Positions 4,004 through 6,620 of a stretch of 6,620 bases of DNA are shown in pieces. The stretch is taken from positions 1 through 6,620 of the forward strand of contig JBAWAP010000129.1 in the NCBI GenBank assembly GCA_049589355.1, given 5' to 3'. The notes under the pieces are model-generated. The model searched no databases, had not been told where the DNA came from, and saw nothing but the letters and a program-made list of their open reading frames with translations. Every line of letters starts with the position of its first letter. Position 1 is the first letter of the stretch. This stretch comes from JBAWAP01 sp049589355 (lineage in GTDB: Bacteria; Chloroflexota; Anaerolineae; VGOG01). Position numbers and translations under genes: made by a program.

Positions 4004-5413
4004 CTACTTTCCCACACAAAACTCGCTGAAGATGGTCTCCAAAAGGTCCTCGGTGACCGTCTCGCCAGTGATCTCACCCAGAGCATTCACGGCTGAGGTG
4101 AGGTCAATGGCCACGAAGTCGGCGGGCATCCCTTGAGCGTGAGCCTCCTGGGCGCTGGCCACGTGATCCAAAGCCCTCTTCAAAATGTCCTTGTGGCGGG
4201 GACTTGAAACCAGGGGTTCATCAGAAGCCAGCACCTGGCCAGAGAAAACGACCTCTACAATCGCCTCCTCCAACTCCTCCAACCCCTCTCCTGTCAAAGC
4301 CGATATCTCCACCCGCGGCGCTTCAGGCAGGATATCAAAGCTATCTCCCGCTCGAGGCAGGTCAATCTTGTTGACCACCAGGATGGCGGTCTTGCCAGCA
4401 GCCAGGCCAGCGATCTGGCGGTCAGCTTCGGTGAGAGGCTCGCTGCCATCTACGACCAGGAGGGCCAAGTCGGCCTGAGCCAGGGCCTTCCGGCTGCGCT
4501 CGATGCTCAGCCGCTCGATGACGTCCTCCGTTTCAGCGACGATGCCAGCGGTATCCACCAAGACCAAGGGGATGCCTTGCAGGTTGAGGGTCTCTTCCAG
4601 AGTGTCGCGGGTTGTGCCGGGAATGGGGGTGACGATGGCCCGGCTGGTGCGCAGGAGGGCATTGAGCAGAGACGACTTGCCCACATTGGGCCTACCGACG
4701 ATGGCTGTACGGATTCCCTGGCGGTAGATTATCCCTCGGTCGGCGTGGGCTAGAAGCTTCTCCAACTGCCTGCGCGCTTCCTCCAGATCGGGGGCGATGT
4801 CCCGCTCTGGTATCTCATCTTCTTCGAAGTCTATGGTCGCCTCCAGGTAGGCCAAAACGTCTATGAGTCGTCCACGCAGCGCCCGAACCTGGTCGGAGAG
4901 TCGCCCCTCCAACTGGTCAATGGCCACCCTGAGCCCAGCCTCGGTCTTGGCTCGCACGATGTCCAGCACCGCCTCAGCCTGGGCTAAGTCTATCCTCCCA
5001 TTGATAAAGGCCCGCAGCGTGAACTCTCCTGGGGAGGCCAGCCGTGCCCCCTGGCGTAGGCAGAGCTCCAGAGTGCGACGCAGGGGGGCGATGCCGCCGT
5101 GGCAATTGATCTCGGCCACGTCCTGGCGAGTGTAGGTGCGGGGAGCCTTCATGTAGGAAACCAGCACCTCATCAATTACCTCAGCGGCCTCGGGGTCAAC
5201 AATGTGGCCGTAGTAAAGGTAGTTTGGAGTTTGGAGGTTGGAGGATGGAAGTTGGAAGTTGGATATTGGATATTGGATATTGGTGGGTTTGCCTTTAACG
5301 AAGATCTTCTGCAGGATAGCTAGAGCTTCAGGGCCGCTCATCCTGACGATGCCGATCCCTCCCTCTCCAATGGGGGTAGAAATGGCGGCAATCGTGTCAT
5401 CCAGGCTATACAT
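4004..5413 (-). CDS. mnmE: tRNA uridine-5-carboxymethylaminomethyl(34) synthesis GTPase MnmE
   Basis: MnmE acts with MnmG to add the (carboxymethyl)aminomethyl group to wobble U34 of certain tRNAs in the cytoplasm. The 469-residue protein has the N-terminal folate-binding domain starting DTIAAISTPIGEGGIGIVR, then the central helical domain. The inserted G domain has GRPNVGKS (240-247), TTRDT (267-271), DTAG (287-290), NKID (348-351) and SAL (371-373). The C-terminus FCVGK (465-469) supplies the conserved cysteine 466. The ATG at 5413 is chosen over an upstream in-frame TTG at 5467 because the family begins here and GAAGG lies 7 nt before it. Residues about 44-64 are an extra segment made of heptad-repeat DNA. 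Compared with the usual 450-460 aa, the excess is about the insertion size. The gene follows slt on the same strand and is probably co-transcribed. Confidence 0.95.
   Translation of the reverse strand: MYSLDDTIAAISTPIGEGGIGIVRMSGPEALAILQKIFVKGKPTNIQYPISNFQLPSSNLQTPNYLYYGHIVDPEAAEVIDEVLVSYMKAPRTYTRQDVAEINCHGGIAPLRRTLELCLRQGARLASPGEFTLRAFINGRIDLAQAEAVLDIVRAKTEAGLRVAIDQLEGRLSDQVRALRGRLIDVLAYLEATIDFEEDEIPERDIAPDLEEARRQLEKLLAHADRGIIYRQGIRTAIVGRPNVGKSSLLNALLRTSRAIVTPIPGTTRDTLEETLNLQGIPLVLVDTAGIVAETEDVIERLSIERSRKALAQADLALLVVDGSEPLTEADRQIAGLAAGKTAILVVNKIDLPRAGDSFDILPEAPRVEISALTGEGLEELEEAIVEVVFSGQVLASDEPLVSSPRHKDILKRALDHVASAQEAHAQGMPADFVAIDLTSAVNALGEITGETVTEDLLETIFSEFCVGK
5222..5284. repeat. GGANNTT heptad repeat array inserted in frame in mnmE
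   Basis: On the plus strand, eight heptads run without a gap from 5226 to 5281: GGAGTTT, GGAGGTT, GGAGGAT, two GGAAGTT and three GGATATT. On the coding strand this reads as a seven-residue periodic peptide (IQYPISN, FQLPSSN, LQTPN..) at MnmE residues about 44-64. The surrounding protein is normal MnmE. Arrays of this type, giving YWILDIG-like or IQYPISN-like peptides, are known to me as dispersed low-complexity repeats in several environmental bacteria (from memory). Confidence 0.85.
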
Positions 5414-5420
5414 CGCAACA

Positions 5421-5425
5421 CCTTC
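5421..5425 (-). promoter_or_regulatory. Shine-Dalgarno of mnmE
   Basis: On the minus strand GAAGG lies 7 nt before the ATG at 5413. It supports this start over the longer TTG-initiated frame, whose extra 18 codons read through a repeat motif. Confidence 0.55.
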
Positions 5426-5430
5426 ATTCC

Positions 5431-5528
5431 AGACCTCGGAGGTTTTCAGACGCGATTTCGCCAACAAACCAACCAGGCAGCCAAGGCAACTTTGCCAAAA
5501 GAGGCACTAACGTAAACCTCCGAGGTCT
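5431..5528. repeat. Pair of exact 15-bp inverted repeats flanking the slt-mnmE gap
   Basis: AGACCTCGGAGGTTT at 5431-5445 and AAACCTCCGAGGTCT at 5514-5528 are exact reverse complements. Each is itself nearly palindromic (ACCTC-N-GAGGT), and their centres are 83 bp apart. The right copy overlaps the last codons of slt; the left lies in the mnmE leader. Possibilities are a dispersed repeat, paired operator sites, or the base of a long stem. Confidence 0.75.
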
Positions 5529-6620
5529 TGAGTCGAGTAAAGCGCGCGATACATGGCATAGTGCTCATAAACCTTTTCGACGTAGCTCCTGGTCTCGGCA
5601 TTGGATATGCTCTCCACGAAGAGGTCATCGTCACCATCCCCGGCCAGTTCCAGCCAACGGGCTGCGTTGCCGGGCCCTCCGTTATAAGCAGCCAAGGCGG
5701 CGAAAAGGTTGTTCTCAAAATCCCGTAATTGCCGGGCCAGGTACCAGGCCCCGAATTTAACATTCAAGTAGGGCCGATAGAGATGTTCGGCCTGGTAGTC
5801 TGGCCAGCGCAACTGGAGGGCGATCCACTCGCCTGTGGGAGGTATGACCTGAGTTAAACCCTGCGCCCCGGCCCAGGAGGTGGCCCATCCTTCGAAGAGG
5901 CTCTCCTGATGGATTAGAGCAAAGAGCACCAAGGGATCAAAGCCATTGGCCTGGGCCTCGGCCAGCACCAGGTCATCGAAGTAAAGGGGATAAGCCAAAC
6001 GCTGCAAGAAGCGCGGCGCCTGGCTAAACGACTCGGCGGGAGAGAGCTGGATCAACCTCTTCGCACAAAGGATGGATAGACGATACAGACCCTGCTCACG
6101 GAAAGATAAAGCAAGTTGATATAAAGTCAAAGGATCAGTAACCATCTCTTTCCGCAGGGCATCAGTTTCTTCTCTGGCTGCCTCCAGCAAGCCCACAGCC
6201 AGCAACTCCTCACCCTGCTGGAAGCGCAAATCCTCCTTTATTGTGGGGCTAAGGCCACCCAAGCCACGATCGTGGCTCGCCCCCTCTATCCAGGTAGCCA
6301 ACCAGGCTTCGGCCTCCTCTCGCTCGGCCCTCTCATCAGTCGAGATGACTACACTGCCTTTGGAAGGCCACAGAGCGCCCTCCTCCTGGCTCAGGTCTCT
6401 AGCCCGCAGGCCATAATACCCTTCCGGGTCGGCAGATGCCGCCTCCTCCAAGTAGGTACGAGCTTCTCTCGTTTCACCTAGCTTGAACAGAGCCTTTCCC
6501 ACCCAAAAGAGGGTTTGGGTGTGCAGACTCGATTCCTCATAAGTATCCAGCAACTTCTGCCAGGCTTCAATGGCTTTCTCGCCCTCGTCCAGTCGGTAAT
6601 AGCACAGCCCTGCCTGGAAG
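5507..6620 (-). CDS. Soluble lytic transglycosylase (SLT domain) with TPR region, 5' partial
   Basis: Lytic transglycosylases cleave the MurNAc-GlcNAc bond of peptidoglycan, leaving 1,6-anhydroMurNAc. They act outside the cytoplasmic membrane. The frame is open through the right edge, so the start and any signal peptide are not visible; a TTG at 6553 is internal. Of the 370 visible residues, about 1-65 are TPR-like helices (for example AIEAWQKLLDTYEESS and WVGKALFKLGETREAR). A less conserved helical region follows, as in Slt70's superhelical domain. The catalytic domain begins near 220. The catalytic Glu is E239 in ALIHQES, followed by GLTQVIPPTG (254-263; family usual GLMQIMPATG), then AAYNGGPGNAARW (310-322) and FVESI...ETRSYVEKV near the end. 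The catalytic core looks intact. mnmE starts 93 nt after its stop on the same strand. Confidence 0.9.
   Translation of the reverse strand, partial: FQAGLCYYRLDEGEKAIEAWQKLLDTYEESSLHTQTLFWVGKALFKLGETREARTYLEEAASADPEGYYGLRARDLSQEEGALWPSKGSVVISTDERAEREEAEAWLATWIEGASHDRGLGGLSPTIKEDLRFQQGEELLAVGLLEAAREETDALRKEMVTDPLTLYQLALSFREQGLYRLSILCAKRLIQLSPAESFSQAPRFLQRLAYPLYFDDLVLAEAQANGFDPLVLFALIHQESLFEGWATSWAGAQGLTQVIPPTGEWIALQLRWPDYQAEHLYRPYLNVKFGAWYLARQLRDFENNLFAALAAYNGGPGNAARWLELAGDGDDDLFVESISNAETRSYVEKVYEHYAMYRALYSTQDLGGLR

Noticed and set aside
5099..5323. Plus-strand frame reading SLEVGGWKLEVGYWILDIGG opposite mnmE
   Set aside because: It is the antisense reading of the heptad repeat inside a confidently identified mnmE. 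It has no ribosome site and no conserved domain.
5414..5467. Longer MnmE starting at TTG 5467
   Set aside because: The extra 18 residues run through the 15-bp repeat and are not part of the MnmE family N-terminus; ATG 5413 has a ribosome site.
5481..5498. Hairpin GGCAA-CT-TTGCC between slt and mnmE as a terminator
   Set aside because: The loop is only two bases and no T-run follows on the minus strand.
6551..6553. TTG at 6553 as the start of the lytic transglycosylase
   Set aside because: The frame stays open to the window edge and the 22 upstream residues look like TPR helix, so the gene is truncated by the window.

Overview
The window is ordinary bacterial chromosome with one unusual junction in the middle. 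Sequence is moderately GC-rich. The yebC-ruvC-ruvA order, a URO-D-superfamily paralog next to it, and short palindromic and heptad repeats between and inside genes suggest an uncultured-type Chloroflexota (Anaerolineae-like) genome. That assignment is an inference from gene style, not a database result.

Left part (1-3087, plus strand): the 3' part of a URO-D-like gene ends at 986 and is followed by a 221-bp gap. The gap holds an imperfect stem, a rho-independent terminator (1090-1127), a perfect TATAAT box (1139-1144), a leader hairpin and a strong Shine-Dalgarno. From there runs a compact operon: yebC (translation factor/regulator of the YebC-TACO1 family), ruvC (Holliday junction resolvase) and ruvA (junction-binding subunit of the RuvAB motor). 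ruvC and ruvA overlap by 4 nt. ruvB is not next to ruvA.

Middle (3088-4003): a two-gene type II toxin-antitoxin module (unclassified small antitoxin plus PemK/MazF toxin) starts 21 nt after the ruvA stop. Right after the toxin comes a second, start-less copy of the last ~46 codons of ruvA, which encode domain III, the RuvB-contacting domain. The TA module is therefore bracketed by ~140-bp direct repeats 775 bp apart. It looks like an insertion that rebuilt the ruvA 3' end and left the displaced original tail behind. In the shared coding part the two copies differ only at synonymous sites, apart from the last two codons. A large imperfect inverted repeat (3874-3983) fills the rest of the convergent gap.

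Right part (4004-6620, minus strand): a TPR-containing soluble lytic transglycosylase (5' end outside the window) followed 93 nt later by mnmE, the GTPase of tRNA wobble-uridine modification. mnmE carries an in-frame insertion of ~63 bp made of GGANNTT heptads in its N-terminal domain. The slt-mnmE junction holds two exact inverted copies of a 15-bp near-palindrome.

The most notable observations are the ruvA-tail duplication around the TA module and the heptad-repeat insertion inside mnmE.
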